Below are positions 45,172-58,679 of a stretch of 64,000 nucleotides of DNA, in pieces. The stretch lies in the NCBI GenBank assembly GCA_963556495.2, contig OY747711.1, forward strand, positions 39,304,914 through 39,368,913. The letters are read 5' to 3'. The DNA is from Valencia hispanica. Lineage: Eukaryota > Chordata > Actinopteri > Cyprinodontiformes > Valenciidae. Below the pieces are notes generated by a model. That model made no database searches. It had not been told where the DNA came from and worked only from the letters and a program-made list of their open reading frames with translations. The position numbers were made by a program, and so were the translations under genes. How positions within the stretch are numbered: position 1 is the first letter of the stretch; every line of letters starts with the position of its first letter.

Positions 45172-48100
45172 CCTCCCGTATGAGCCTTGCAGAGGAGAGT
45201 TAACATGTACACAAAATGGAACCACGTGGAGTTGAGGGCATTGCAGCTGAACATTAAAGTTACTTTCAGCTTATGTAAGTTTAATTCTCATTGACATGGA
45301 GAAATATAGCTGTGAGCCACACCATGTTCATTGCAATTAGGATCACCAAACGGCATCCACGATAAAATAATCCTGCTGTGCGATCCACCCGTCTTTCCGT
45401 CCGTCAGTCAGGCTGGGAGCGCTCTTTTTCCTCACTGAGGGTCAGGGACAGTGAGGGGTCATTAAACCAACAGTGAGAAATCTTTGTTAGGCTTACTTTC
45501 TGGAGAATATTGCTGAGAGACGAGGCGAGAGAAGCTTAATGTGAATTTCAAATGTGTCTGAGACGTGCAGGGGCTTAATGATGAAAAACAGCATATCTTG
45601 GCGAGAGGACCTTTCAGTGCTGCCAAATTTTCAAAAGTGCTGATCTAATAAAACCTGCTGCTGCAGGTAATTCCAACTTTATGCTTTGAATTAGATGTGT
45701 GACTTTTATGAGAGACACTTTCAGAGGGAACAGTTGGAGACGACATTTTTACAAAGAAAAGGTTCACTTGCAAACCTTCGGTTCCAGCAATAACCTGTGG
45801 AAAAACCTCAATTCTCTACTGCAATGAAAGATGCTTTAATACTGTTTAAATCAGATTTCACATACTTATAACAATCTCAGGGCAATTCTAGACAGTATAC
45901 ATACATTTTTCCCAATCCGACACATTTGGATAAAAATATTTCTCAAAGTAGATGTAAAAGTAAAAGCCAATACTATGGGAACTCTAAATTAGAAATAAGG
46001 GTTTAAAATAAAATAAAAACATTCTGTATCCTGGTGTTTCAATATGTTTCAGAAAGATATAGGTAAACATGTAAATATTTATATGATGTTTCTTATGAGC
46101 TTTATATTTAAATAATGATCCAGGTGTATGAAAAGCGCCTTTGTTCAAGAGTAGAAACTAATGAAACTAATAAAAGATTGTGACTGGAGGTCTGAAGTTC
46201 TTTCTTTTATTGAAAAAGACAAGAAAGTGTGAACAAACTGAAAAACTCTTATCAACTATTTATGAAAGAAAAAAAAAATCCTACTGATAGCCTATGTTTA
46301 TTTTACCAGGCTAACTAACAACAGTCAGTCTGTTAACATGACTGCCTGCCTGACATAAATGTCACCCAAGCAGCTCATCAAGGATACTGAAGAGTAAAAG
46401 GAGAGCTAAACCACATCGAACAGAAAATACCACTTGTAAAGACTCGTAAATAAAATACACATAAGCGTGACATCACTCACGATGCCATTTCGAATTCAAA
46501 CGCAAAAGTACGTTGTAACAGGTTTGCATTGAACCACACTGTCATGGTCAATGTAGTTTGTTAGTCTGTAGTTTCTTCTCTTGCAGCTTGTCTTGCAAGC
46601 AGCAGCAGCCTTGAGACCGGGAGCTGACTCTAACAATAATCTTTATAATAACAACAGTTACATTTTTATTCATCACCCGATAAGAAATTTCATGTCACAT
46701 TAGCTTACTTTCCTAATGTGGCATGTTTTGTTTTCCTGTTTATTAACCTGAAAATAGAGTATTTCCCCCAATAGTTTCAAGAGGAAAACCACAGCTCATA
46801 AATAGGCAACACAATAGGTATTTGTACAAAAATATTCAGAGTGAAAGTTGCTTCTCTAAACCAAATGCAGCCATTTGGAATATATGTAAGAGGTCTGTTA
46901 TTATTCCGTCCACTCGCAAGCCCATCTCATTGCTCCGTTTTGTGTTTTGAATGATGTCTTCAGTGGATCTGAAGAGTGGAGCGAGGAGGGAAAAGGGATT
47001 TAAATACATCTCGTCCATTTTGTATTAGTGCCTTCATATCCTAAAGCTTTTCATCTTCTGTATTAAATGACATGACTGTTTGTGCACTGCCTTTCTTGCA
47101 GCTTTTAGTGACACCTTGGCATCAACGCTTCAGTAAATAATCGTTAAAACAGACTCTGGTGCTGACCGAAAGAGATTCAGAAGAGGTGTTGTGTTTGTTT
47201 AGCTTGTGGTCAAATTCTTTTCTTGTCAGTGGACTGCTTTCTGCATCAGAAGCTTTAGAGTTTTGCTCATCCCACCTGTTTTCGTTGTTTTAGCTGTTTC
47301 AACCAACTAAAGTAGAGGTAGGATCATGGACCCGTGTTACGAGGACTCTCAGCCTTTTCATTGAGTTTTATATACTGCAGTGACCCTTCCTGCCTTAAAT
47401 TCATGCTGCTTTTGGAAACAGTATTTGCATTTGTGACAAAGCAGCTGACAAATTCGTTTCACCACGTTGAAATAAATTCATTCGCTGCCCCATATTCTTC
47501 TTTTAAATTTGTTTCGGGCTCCTTCATCGCCAACTGTATTCAGTCTGACTGCTTAAGAAGATTACGGCACAAGCCTGAGACCATTTTGTATTTGCTATAG
47601 CTGTAGCCTAAAGTAACATTTTTGATGATCCATTTTGGAAAAATGAAATATCTCTACCAGTCAAATACCTGTGTAATGCAATTGTCAAGCTGGATACAAA
47701 TGGAAATAAGTGTCACACTGAAAAATGTGTAAAAACAAGTAATCACTATAATCTAAAAAAACCTACCGCAAAACATTCTTTTTGTCAATAACATACAGAA
47801 ATTATTATCATAATCTTCATCATAAATATTATGCACATGTAAGGGTAATATGTAGTAAAAACACTTGTAAAAAAATATTCAAGACAAGTTTTGAAAATGT
47901 TTTGTGTAAACACTTTGTCAGCGACATCTTAAAACCTGAGCCTCTATCTAGACACACAGAAACACTGCAATGCAGTACAACGGTTAAAGCACAACATAGT
48001 TGTGTATGTTATGCGATCTCAAGGCTAACAACGTCATGATCCTGAAACAGTGCCCTGCAACCTATTTGTTTAACTACACAAACGCACCCATTCTTACAAC

Positions 48101-48882
48101 CACTCAGCTATGCAACATCACCTTTAGTCGTATATTGTTTGAGTTATTTAAAGTGACTACAATAAACAGCATGCTGCAGTGAAGCCACCCTTCATGCCAT
48201 CTGCTTAAACTCTATGGATGTCATATAACATCTCTAGCATTAAGGTGATAAAACCTCCAGTGGTTCACTTTCATGCTCATGCACACACATAAACGCACAG
48301 CCTTTTCCATTTTAAATTATTTTCAAATGGAACTAATTTGACCTTTGAGCCATTTGGAGTGCTGTCACAGCTCAGTGCAGCAAGAAAATTGGAAGATATT
48401 CTTTATAGTCACACATAAGACCTCCTTGCTTCCTTTTTTTCACAATCACGCACACACACAGTTACATAAGAAAACGCAGAAACAAAGAAATAACTTAGAA
48501 ATTCATATACAGTTATAATGGTAAGATTGAGCAAATAATACTGTAGGTATGCTCATAGTCAGGAGAAGGAGAAGGCATCGGGCTGCATCATGTAACAAGG
48601 ATAAAGTCTTTAATTTCAAAACACTTGGAGACTTTGGTGGCATTTTCTTCTCAAATCCCCCAAATGTTTGCTAAGTCTGCAGACTATACGCAATCATGAA
48701 ATTACTGACTAACATGAGCAGGTTTCACACATTAAAACCTTGTTCATTTAATGGCCTATTTTTTCCCTTACCCTGTCTTTATGGCATATAGTGCTCTCAG
48801 TAGCACGTCTGACTTATCACACAGATATCCAGACCATTAACTGGAACAGTGATGATTTTGCAGTTCCACCACAAGCTGGTAC

Positions 48883-48890
<8 letters not shown>
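45171..48890. other. Long non-coding stretch
   Basis: No reading frame with a recognised domain, no repeat family and no RNA gene found by eye in about 3.7 kb. It could be intron or intergenic DNA. Confidence 0.4.

Positions 48891-48918
<28 letters not shown>
48891..48918. repeat. (CA)n microsatellite
   Basis: A run of ACACAC. A second one lies at 49479-49506. Confidence 0.9.
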
Positions 48919-48925
<7 letters not shown>

Positions 48926-49474
48926 CGTCGTTTCTTAACAGAGCCCCCCATAGGGAGCCTTTCATAGTGTGGAACAGCTTTTAAAGACTACTTATTGAAC
49001 AAACCATTTTCTTGAAACACAGTTTAATGTTTTTTTGTACAAATAAATGAATAAATAAAGGCTTAGTTTAGGGTATCTTAAGTTGAGTACTTAAAAAAAG
49101 AAATAATTAGAATAAAATTATATATAAAAGTAAGACTCTTTCTTTCTGTCTGTATTTTGATAAATTACTGAAAACTAATAGATTATATATTCATTTGAGT
49201 TCCCAAAATGTCCTTGAGCAGATTTTTCAGGTCCCCTCTAGGCCATGCTTTAAATCATCTTAAAATCATGTCAAAAACCACCTGGTGAAGTAGACAACCC
49301 AGTCAACAGGGGCCATTTATTAGTTCCACTGTTGGAAATGCTTTAAATCATTGTAAAAAAACCAAAAGGTGAAGTTTTATAACTTTAACCAACAGTGGAC
49401 CAGAAAGTGTGTTTGTGTTAAAGGGGATGCTCAGCATTGCCCCCCGCAGGCTGGAGAAGGGATTTTAATGACCA

Positions 49475-49478
<4 letters not shown>

Positions 49479-49506
<28 letters not shown>
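49479..49506. repeat. (CA)n microsatellite
   Basis: A run of ACACAC within otherwise non-coding sequence. Confidence 0.9.
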
Positions 49507-49509
<3 letters not shown>

Positions 49510-49795
49510 AACAGGCACATTGTCTTTACGAACAGATCCAAAGTAGAAGCTAAGCAATACGTTAAAAAAACTATGAGCTTGAAAGTTTTAAATTATACTG
49601 GGGTAGCTTTTTTGTCTGGTAAGTTTTTTTACGAATTGCAATGAAGCTTTTTGTTAAGAATGTCAAATAAGTCTGATGGCCAATTTCACTGAGAAATTAT
49701 GTAAAGTCACTTGAACCTCGGTGGAGGCACAAACAAGTCCAAAATAGTGATGGACTAAATTGAATAGAAGACAAACACTACTTTGTTTATGTGCA

Positions 49796-50143
49796 GGCTG
49801 CACAGTGGTGCAGTTGGTAGCACTGTTGCCTTACAGCAAGAAGGTCCTGGGTTTGAATCCCAGCCTGGGGTCTTTCTGCATGGAGTTTGCATGTTGTCTC
49901 TGTGCATGCGTGGGCTCCCTCCAAGTACCACAGCTTTCTCCCACAGTCCAAAAACATGACTGTGAGTCATTCTTACTAAATTACCCTTAGGTATGAGTGT
50001 TTGCGTGCATGGTTGTTTGTCCTGTGTGTTTCCCTGTGATGGGCAGGTGACCTGTCCAGGTCCCCACCTCTCACCGGATGATTACTGGAGATAGGCACGA
50101 GCCCCCCTGCATAGGATAGAAGGTATAGACAATAGATGGATGG
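49796..50143 (+). repeat. tRNA-derived SINE, near complete
   Basis: The head contains an A-box-like TGGTGCAGTTGG and a B-box-like GGTTTGAATCC, marking a tRNA-derived Pol III promoter. The body follows with GGAGTTTGCATGTTG, CCACAGTCCAAAAACATG and GGTGACCTGTCCAGG. It ends in a short GATGGATGG tail, like that of the Rex3 LINE copies here, which suggests the SINE borrows that machinery (inference). Confidence 0.8.
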
Positions 50144-52670
50144 CTCCACTATGTTTTTCTTGAAAACTGTAGCTAGTCAGAAGACACAGTGGAAAAATGC
50201 AAGTGAAAAACTGCAAGAAAATCAACACTTCTTTCATGAATGCACCATCCAGTCACATGTTCAGTGCTGCATATCAAACTATTCTGGCAAAAGGACACAG
50301 GATCGAGACAAGGGTGGTCGTTCACTCTAATCAGAGTCTGAGTTCTAGCTGAAACAAATGATTGCATATGTGTCTGACAGATGGTTCACAAAAAGTTCCA
50401 GTTCACTATGTGAGGTAAGTTCACAGGCTGACAAGCGCCATGAAAAGCACATTTGACCTGACCTTTATCATCTATTTTCTTAAAATCATATAACCTTCTA
50501 AACTTTGGATTTTGATCCAAGACAGCAACTTAAGGAGAACTCCATAGTTAAAATAAAAAGGGGCTGCCTTAAAGTTCCGAATTCATTGCAGTCCCTGTTG
50601 CTTTTTATGTGTGACTCTGTGCAGCAGTCATCTCCTTTGTGATCAGTATTGATGGGAAAGACACTATTTCTTTTTGTGGCTGCAGGTTTTATTTATTTGA
50701 TCAGTCTCTTAGAATTTGGTCTTACCACTTATACAATGTGAATTTAAAATAACTATCTTTCCACTTGTGCCCTAAAACACTATCCCTCATCAACCTAAAT
50801 AATACAGTGATCATAATTAGATTGTGCCTTGAATGTTTAAAGAAGTTAAATTTTTTATATCACTCTTTATTCATGGCAGTGTTCTATTGTAGACCTGCAG
50901 GATGCTTTATTTTCATCACAACATGGCACTTGGGTAATTAGTCTTCTTTTTGTCTCCGGACAGATGATTTTCTGGTTTGTGTAGTAAACAAAATGACATA
51001 CAGAGGGTAAAATAAGTAATGAACATGTCTATGTTTTTCTTATTCTCACCAGATGTCAGCAACAACCCAACCACACGACATACAGAAAAGAATCTTTTGT
51101 GAATAGATATATTAGAAATATATTTACTGGAGAAAACATTGACGTGTTCAGTACTTAACTGATTACTAGCTTTTCTTATATGCAAAAATATAGTCTCACA
51201 ACTCAAATAAAAGTAAGAATGTTCATTACAAAGGTACATTTGACAGGACAAAAAGAATACATATACATTTTTAGGGAATTTAGCGAGGGCTCGGATCAAG
51301 TCTGTAGCACTGGTGCTTGGCTTTTCAACTAATCATTGCCTTTATTAGATGTATTATCCCATCATGTTTAAAAGAGGGAAGGTAGGAGTTATATATATTC
51401 AGAGAGAGAAATACATTTTAAAGGCCTGACTGTGTGGGAGCCATTAACCACAGAGCCATGTTATTATGTGCCTGTCACCTCAATCATAAGTGGAACTATT
51501 GTGGGCAGCTCTGCACAGTGGGCCATATGTGTCGTTTATGCAGAACTATTCAAGTAGATGGAGGAACATCAAGTCTTCGAGCTTATTGCAAGCAAAGTAG
51601 CGCATAAAATACATGCCTGCCTACAGAATAAAGAGCTAATCATATTTTTTTTCCAACAGAGAGACTATCCAGCTATATTCCTGGGTGAGTTTTCTGAATG
51701 GCAAATACAATATAATGATTAAAGGTAATGAGAACAAGTTGACTTATTTATGGTTTACTTAAATCGAATGTTTCTGAAAAACTTTTAAGCTTCATGTCTA
51801 AGTCATTTTAAGAAAGAGCTGATGCAGCCAAGTTATTCATTTTCATCATGTGTGAAATCAAAGAGGCTAAACAGGTGAAGTCAGTCCACAGTTGATATCT
51901 GCCTCAGAGTTGGCAGTCACTGAGCTGATTTGGCTTGCAGGTTTGAAATGAAAGGCAAATCATGCAGCACACTGCTCTTGCAGTAATGCACTCAGTGCCC
52001 AACCGCAATGCGGGATTTCCATATGAAAGTGCACAGTGATGCAGCACTCATCAACTTCTATTAAGTTTGTGTGGATTGTCAACAAGAAAATGCAGTGTTT
52101 TGACAAAAACATCTAGTCAGATATAGTCTAGGAAATGATGCAAAAATTAACTTTTTTTTTTTCAATAAGTAACAGCAATAATTATTTCCCTATGTTATCA
52201 ATCATCTGCGAGGATTGCAAGAACTAAAAATGAATGAAGATGTCAGTGTCCAGTTGGGGTGGGCCACTCAGGCAGAAAATACAGCTCTAAAATCATGCTA
52301 TTTGTTGATTTCATTGTCGAACAGCCTTCCTGAAACACACAAATACTGAAGGAATTTGTCACTTTTGTCATAGTGAATGCAGAGCTTAGCAGTGGTTTCT
52401 CATTATCATATATTTTAGTAAAAAGAAATAGCCTGTCAACTTGGATGGGATGAAGAAAGGAGTGTGAGAACGTTTGTTTATCACATGTCCTGCTGCTGAA
52501 ACCACTCTTATGGATGGAAAAAAAGTTGCAGGTACCCACCAATACACGTTTGCCGATCCTACCAGTTATGGATACTTGTGTTAGTTCACTTTCCACTACT
52601 CCAATGGATCAATGTGCAAAGGTGAGCAGGAGTCCTTCCATTTAGCCAAGCCATGGCCCAAGTACTCCTT
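50144..52670. other. Non-coding stretch
   Basis: No recognised gene or repeat. The minus-strand frame at 50916-51299 has no domain signature. Confidence 0.4.
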
Positions 52671-53037
52671 AAATAGGGCTGGGCGATAAACTAAACATTT
52701 ACTGATACCAAAATTTATGAATGTAACCGACACCATTTTGCCCATGTTTGTATTTTCGATGTTTAAAAAAAAATGTGTGTAGTTTGGCGATGCTCATGTC
52801 CCTTTAAGATGCCGCAGCCGTACTGCGTTACAGAATGGATGGGGTTTAATCACGTGACTACTTGCAGTTATGTGACTCCACCCCATCCAGCCTAGATATA
52901 AAAGTAACACATTTTCTGCCTAAAACAGACGACAGCACACTAAATGAATCACTGATTTCACTAACATAAACTCAGTCACTTACCTCGTCCACTGTGTGCC
53001 CCTCTCTGTGACAGACGTTAGACAGTCATTATGTCTC

Positions 53038-53772
53038 TGTTATGATGTGAGGTTTTGTGTTTGAGTTTTAGTTAGTTCTTTTCCTTATTCGGTTTGTATT
53101 ATTTTAATGTATTCCTTGGTGTCGTTGTTTTGACATTTCCTCCCTTCCATATTTTTTCACTTCCTGCTTTTAGATGGTTTACCTGCTTTTGTGTGTTTAT
53201 TTCTTTCTTCCTCTTTTTATTATTTGTCCTCGTTAGTTCTGCTATACTTAATTTCTCCTATTAATCAGTCCTTTTTAAGAATCCCTTTTCTTGTAGGTTT
53301 ATTTCTCATTGAGTAGTTTCCTAATTTATTTCTTCTTCCAGTTTTTATTTCCTTTGTTCTCCTGGGTTCCCTTAAGTTCCCCTTAGATTCCTTCTTAGAC
53401 ATATTATCTTTAGTTAGTTTCTTATTTAATATAGATTTCTGTTTCCCTTGCCATGCTATCATTCCTGTTGTCTCCCTGCCACTCTGCTCCTGACCCAGTT
53501 TCACTAATTGCCCCTCACCTGCAACTGCTTCCCACTAATTGGTCCTCAGGTTTCTCTGTCATTTCCTCACTCCCTCCTCAGTATTAACGCTCTCTTTCAG
53601 TCACTACTCGCTGGTCTGTTGTCAAACTTTCCTGTCTGGTTCCTGGGTTCCCTGTTGCTGCATTTTTTGGTCTTCCTGAGTTTCTTAAGTTTTGTTCGTT
53701 GTTTTTAGTTGTAACTAAATCATTTAAATTTTACTTCCTGCGTTTGGGTCCTTAAATCCACAAAACATGACA
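53038..53772 (+). repeat. Solo LTR, 735 bp
   Basis: Starts TGTTATG and ends CATGACA, flanked by GTCTC on both sides (53033-53037 and 53773-53777). The body is T-rich and has no reading frame. It is read as a solo LTR left by recombination; family not assigned. Confidence 0.7.
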
Positions 53773-54329
53773 GTCTCAGTCTAAACTAGACTCTCAGAAA
53801 TATAGAAATGAGTGGGAATCAAACCCTGACTTAAAAGGCTGGTTGAAGCTGTTTATTAGAGATGTACGGACATACTGCCTGTATTGTAAGGCTGATAAAA
53901 AAATAAAATAAAATAAATTATTGCCACTGTTAGTGATATAAAAGCACATGGCAACTCAAAAACATACTAAAAAGGCAAAATCTTATAACAGTTCCACCCC
54001 AACCTCACTACCATGTATGGTTTTAAAAATATTCGGGAAAAACTAATAAATAAAAAAATTATTTCCCTCTCCTACCACGTCTATCACAATTACATGCATA
54101 GAGCACAGATGCAGATGAGGTGATGTTATTTAGCGACCTATAACTAATAACAGCCAATACCTTCTTTCCATGCCGAGGATTTGTCAAGAATAGAAGAGAA
54201 AGACATTGAGCAAATGTTTATGCGGTCTGGGTAGAGCTGGTTGAAGAGGATGAGGAGAAGCCATAGCTCCACCTAGAGAAAAAACTTGATTTTTGGCGGT
54301 GGGGTAGTTATCATCCATTTATCGTTATT

Positions 54330-54790
54330 GAGGTGAATCACCTGTTTCGAATGTTATCATCCCATTAAATGGCCGTTATTAGCAGTCATCACTCCCATAC
54401 AATAGCTTCAGAATGTTCTTCCTCCACCTCCTGCTCGGTAGGTTGTTATCTTGTGACTTTAGGTTTAGGAACTTGTCCTGAGTTTTTAGGATGAGGGTTG
54501 GTAGTGGGGTAAGGTTATAAGTAAATATCCATCATTACCTAAATTGTAAACACAGGTTTTATATAAAGTTAACAAAAACAAAACTTACGCTTTTAGACGT
54601 GGGCGATGCTGAAAAAAATTCTAATGCATATTATCACCGATAAGAATGGTAGATGCGTACCTTCTAGTCTGCTAGGAGGTAGAGGAGGCACATTCTGAAG
54701 CTATTGTATGGAGTGATGATCGCTAATAACGGCCATTTAAAGGTTGATAACATTCGAATCGGGTGGGTGAATTGGACAAGATATCGTGAT
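54330..54790. repeat. Inverted repeat, arms about 110 bp
   Basis: 54337-54441 pairs with 54664-54775 through TTCGAATGTTATC, AAATGGCCGTTATTAGC and ACAATAGCTTCAGAATGT. The right copy continues to GATTTGAGGCCATATCTCCC near 54793-54812, whose complement resembles hAT-type ends of the GGCTGGGAGATATGGCC kind. A related GGGCTGGGCGATA word lies at 52677. Confidence 0.6.
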
Positions 54791-54835
54791 ATTGATTTGA
54801 GGCCATATCTCCCAGCCTTTTCCTCATCTGACAGG

Positions 54836-55689
54836 CTTTCCAAGATGTACACAAGTTCAGTTGTGCTTGAGGTCAGGCACTTTAGGTGATTCATCTTCAG
54901 TTTCTTTGAGATGTCTAGTCTAAAAAGTTGCTGTACTAGATAATCTAGAGAGACTGAAATCCAGGATTCTTTTAACAATGTAGAAGTTGCACATCTGAGT
55001 AAACACTGGTAAGAGCCCATTGTAATTGGATTCAAATTATTTTTGTGTCGGTATGAAGTGCAATGAGAGGATTTTTTGTGTGTGATTCTCTTAGAAGTTG
55101 AGCGAAAGTAAACAGCTTTTGATCACAGATACAACAGAGCATGTGCAGAATGTCATGAAAAGGTATTTGACCCAAATACATTTCTCGTATTTTTTATTTA
55201 TTTATTTTTATTTTTTTCTGTCAGATCATCACACAAATTCTAATATGTGTCAAAGAATAACCTGAGTATATACTAGATACAGTTTTTAATTTATGATTTC
55301 ATTTATTAAGAAAAAAGTGTTATTCAAACCAGCCTGGCCCTATGTGAAACCAGTAATTGTTCCCTAAACTCTAAGGTAAAAACAACTGCCATCCATCATT
55401 TGTAAAGAGTAAAGAGTGTTTCAGCCTGCTGTGGAGGAATTATGTTCGCCTCTTCTTCGCATAAATATTTTAATTCAGCCACTTTAAAAGATTTATGAGC
55501 ATAATATGTCTAACCATCTCAATCTCATTTAAGGCTGTACTTTGACTAGGCCATTTCAAAACCTTGTTCATTTGTATTTTACTGAGCCATTCAGAGGTGG
55601 ACTTGGAGTGTGTGCTGGACCCACTGAGCAAAAGACATCTATTAGACGTGTCATCTAAATTCAAACCGAAATTAGCCCGTCTATCGTTA
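54836..55689. other. No gene recognised
   Basis: AT-rich sequence with T runs near 55190. No support for the short frames. Confidence 0.35.
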
Positions 55690-55965
55690 TCCGTTAAGTC
55701 ACTAGTGCTACTAGTGGCCGCTATGTGCCTACTAGTGGCCGTTAAGTGCCCACTAGTTCTACTAGTGGCCTCAAAATGCCCACTAGTGGTACTAGTGGCC
55801 ACTAAGTGTCCACCAGTGCCCCTAGTGGCTGCTAAGCTAACATTAGCAGCTGACATTAGCAGGTACTGAATACAGCCAGGCCATGTTGCCATAACACTAC
55901 ACGCTGTCTTAATCCCAAAATGACCAATAAAGCTGGCAACAATTAGCTGTCTTATTATCTCACAT

Positions 55966-57258
55966 GGGAGGAGTTTGGAGAGACCATGAAAAACGACTTC
56001 CGTACGGCTTCGAAGCGATTCTGGTCCACCATCCGGCGTCTCAGGGGGGGAAAGCGGTCTGCCACCAACACTGTTTATAGTGGGGATGGTGTGCTGCTGA
56101 CCTCGACGCGGGACGTTTTGGGTCGGTGGATGGAAAACTTCGAAGACCTCCTCAATCCCACCAGCACGCCTTCCAATCTGGAAGCAGGGTTTGGGGACTT
56201 GGGGTCGGGCTCTCCAATCTCTGGTGCTGAGGTCACCGAGGTCGTTAAAAAGCTCCTCGGTGGCAAGGCTCCGGGGGTAGATGAGATTCGACCGGAGTTC
56301 CTCAAGGCTCTGGATGTTGTGGGGCTGTGTTGGTTAACGCGGCTATGCAATATTGCGTGGACATCGGGGGCAGTTCCCTTGGATTGGCAGACCGGGGTGG
56401 TGGTCCCCCTGTTTAAAAAGGGGGACCACAGGGTGTGTTCCAACTACAGGGGGATCACACTTCTGAGCCTCCCTGGTAAGGTCTATTCAGGGGTTCTGGA
56501 GAGGAGGGTCCGACGGATAGTCGAACCTCGGATCCAGGAGGAACAATGCGGTTTTCGTCCTGGCCGTGGAACACTGGGTGGGGTGCCTCCTCTGGGTCGG
56601 GGATGGGGTCCTTCCCCAAGTGGAGGAGTTTAAGTATCTGGGGGTCTTGTTCACGAATGAGGGAAAAATGGAGCGGGAGATCGATAGACGGATTGGTGGG
56701 GTGTCTGCAGTTATGCGGGCGCTCTACCGGTCTGTCGTGGTGAAGAGAGAGCTGAGCCAAAAGGCGAAGCTCTCGATTTACCGGTCGATCTACGTTCCTA
56801 CCCTCATCTATAGTCACGAACTCTGGGTGGTGACCGAAAGAACGAGATCACGGATACAAGCGGCTGAAATGAGTTTCCTCCGCAGAGTGTCTGGGCTCTC
56901 CCTTAGAGATAGGGTGAGAAGCTCAGTCATCCGGAGGGGGCTCAGAGTAGAGCCGCTGCTTCTCCACATCGGAGGAGTCAGTTGAGGTGGCTCGGGCATC
57001 TGGTCAGGATGCCTCCTGGACGCCTCCCTAGTGAGGTGTTTCAGGCACGTCTCACCGGGAGGAGGCCCAGGGGAAGGCCCAGGACACGCTGGAGGGACTA
57101 TGTTTCTCGGCTGGCCTGGGAGCGCCTTGGGGTTCCTCCCGAGGAGCTGGTCCAAGTGGCTGGGGAGAGGGAAGTCTGGGTCTCTTTGCTTAGGCTGCTG
57201 CCCCCGCGACCCGACCCCGGATAAGCGGAAGAAAATGGATGGATGGATGGATGGATTT
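55966..57258 (+). mobile_element. Rex3-type (RTE) LINE, 5'-truncated, internally deleted
   Basis: Starts GGGAGGAGTTTGGAG and ends in ATGGATGGATGGATGG. It is flanked by TCTCACAT on both sides (55958-55965 and 57259-57266). It carries part of the reverse transcriptase and the full C-terminal end. It inserted into the ACTAGT repeat after that repeat existed. Confidence 0.88.
55986..57224 (+). pseudogene. Rex3 reverse transcriptase lacking its catalytic core
   Basis: The first frame (55986-56633) encodes the fingers of the reverse transcriptase: GKAPGVDEIRPEFLK, PLFKKGDHRVCSNYRGITLL and EEQCGFRPGRGTL. The sequence then jumps at about 56572 to the post-palm part (VLPQVEEFKYLGVLFTNEG) in another frame. 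The palm with the FADD/YADD box is therefore deleted. Frames at 56566-56985 and 56982-57224 give the thumb and C-terminal end (RALYRSVVVKRELSQKAKL, MPPGRLPSEVF, RPRTRWRDYVSRLAWERLG). A frameshift lies near 56980. It is non-functional. Confidence 0.88.
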
Positions 57259-58679
57259 TCTCACATTGACAGCTTTAGAAAACTTGAAAACATAAAAGCC
57301 AAAAAGTCTACCATTAGCATTGGTGAGACTTTTTTGATCTCACTAGTACCACTAGAAGAGGGCAACATGTCTACTAGTACTACTAGTAAGGGCCAAAATG
57401 TGGACTAGTAGCACTAGTAAGTGGCAAAATATCCACTAGTAGCACAAGTAGGGGACTTTTACACCTTACTAGTAGTACTAGTGAGATCAAAAATGTTCAC
57501 TAGTGTTACTAGTGGCACGGTTTTGTTTTTTACTAGTGTGACTAGTAGAAGAAAGTTTGTCTCACTCGTGAGCTTCTGAATGTCACATGTAAAGGCTTTG
57601 GCTGTACTAGTGCTCATCTGCGCATCACTAGTTCGCAACTAGCACACCACTAGTATCCAATTACACACTACTAGTGCGTGACTACACACTAATAGTGCAA
57701 CATTTCTGTAACATGTGAGACATTTCTGCACACTGGTAGGACAACTTTGGCATACTAGTAGGACAGCTACATCTTACTAGTGAGGCAAAACTGTGCACTA
57801 GTTGACAATTCTGTACCACTAGTGCTACTAGTGACATCATACATTTCTACTAGTTAACATCTAGTGCTGCATTAGTAGTACTAGTAGCATACAGATGTCA
57901 ACTTGTGCAAAGTTTTGCCTCACTAGTAAGATGTAGCTGTCCTACTAGTATGTCAAAGTTGTCCTACTAGTGTGCAGAAATGTCTCACATGTTACAGAAA
58001 TGTTGCACTACTAGTGTGTAGTCACGCACTAGTAGTGTGTAATTGCATACTAGTGGCAAGCTAGTTGAGAACTAGTGATGGGCAGATGCGCACTAGTACA
58101 GCCAAAACCTTTACATGTGACATTCAGAAGCTCACTAGTGAGAGAAACTTTATTCTACTAGTTACACTAGTAAAAAACAAAACCTTGCCACTAGTAACAC
58201 TAGTGAGCTTTTTTGATGTCCCTAGTACTACTAGTAAGGTGTAAAAGTCCCCTACTTGTGCTACTAGTGGATATTTTGCCACTTACTAGTGCTTCTATTG
58301 CACATTTTGGCCCTTACTAGTAGTACTAGTAAAGTAAAACATGCCTCACTAGTAGCACTAGTAGACATGTTGGCCTTTTCTTGTAGTACTATTAATATGA
58401 TAAAAGTCTCACTAGTGCTACTAGTAGACTGTTTGGCTTTGACTAGTTTTACTAGTAAGGTAAAACACATCCTCACTAGTACCACTAGTGGATATTTTAG
58501 CTTTCACTAGTACTACTAGTGAGCATCTTCGTTGTTACTAGTAGTACTAGTAAGAAAGTCGTTATACTAGTGCACCCTAGTCATTATACTAGTGTGCCAA
58601 ATTGTCTTACTAGTGAGGACGAAGTGTGTACTAGTACATGGACTTAAAGTTGGATATCAAAGATATCTAATAAATGCTC

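Larger units (their letters stand above)
55690..58642. repeat. ACTAGT-rich palindromic repeat, split by Rex3
   Basis: By hand count ACTAGT occurs 7 times at 55690-55830 and about 57 times at 57340-58640, against roughly one per 4 kb by chance. The arms at 57290-57850 and 57870-58445 are imperfect reverse complements centred near 57855. An example pair is GTAGGGGACTTTTACACC with GGTGTAAAAGTCCCCTAC. The words between ACTAGT motifs vary. A Rex3 copy with an 8 bp target duplication lies at 55966-57258. No coding frame is credible. It may be a non-autonomous DNA element, but no TIR or target duplication was defined. Confidence 0.75.

Noticed and set aside
45021..45254. Minus-strand 77-residue frame
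   Set aside because: Encoded by an (AT)n tract.
49796..49870. Possible tRNA gene
   Set aside because: A- and B-box-like words are present, but the sequence continues as a SINE body with a GATG tail and no cloverleaf was made out.
50916..51299. 127-residue minus-strand frame
   Set aside because: Low-complexity composition and no motif; length is not unusual for AT-rich non-coding DNA.
55470..55892. Minus-strand 140-residue frame rich in ATS and SGH repeats
   Set aside because: It is the translation of ACTAGT repeat sequence and lacks any coding context.
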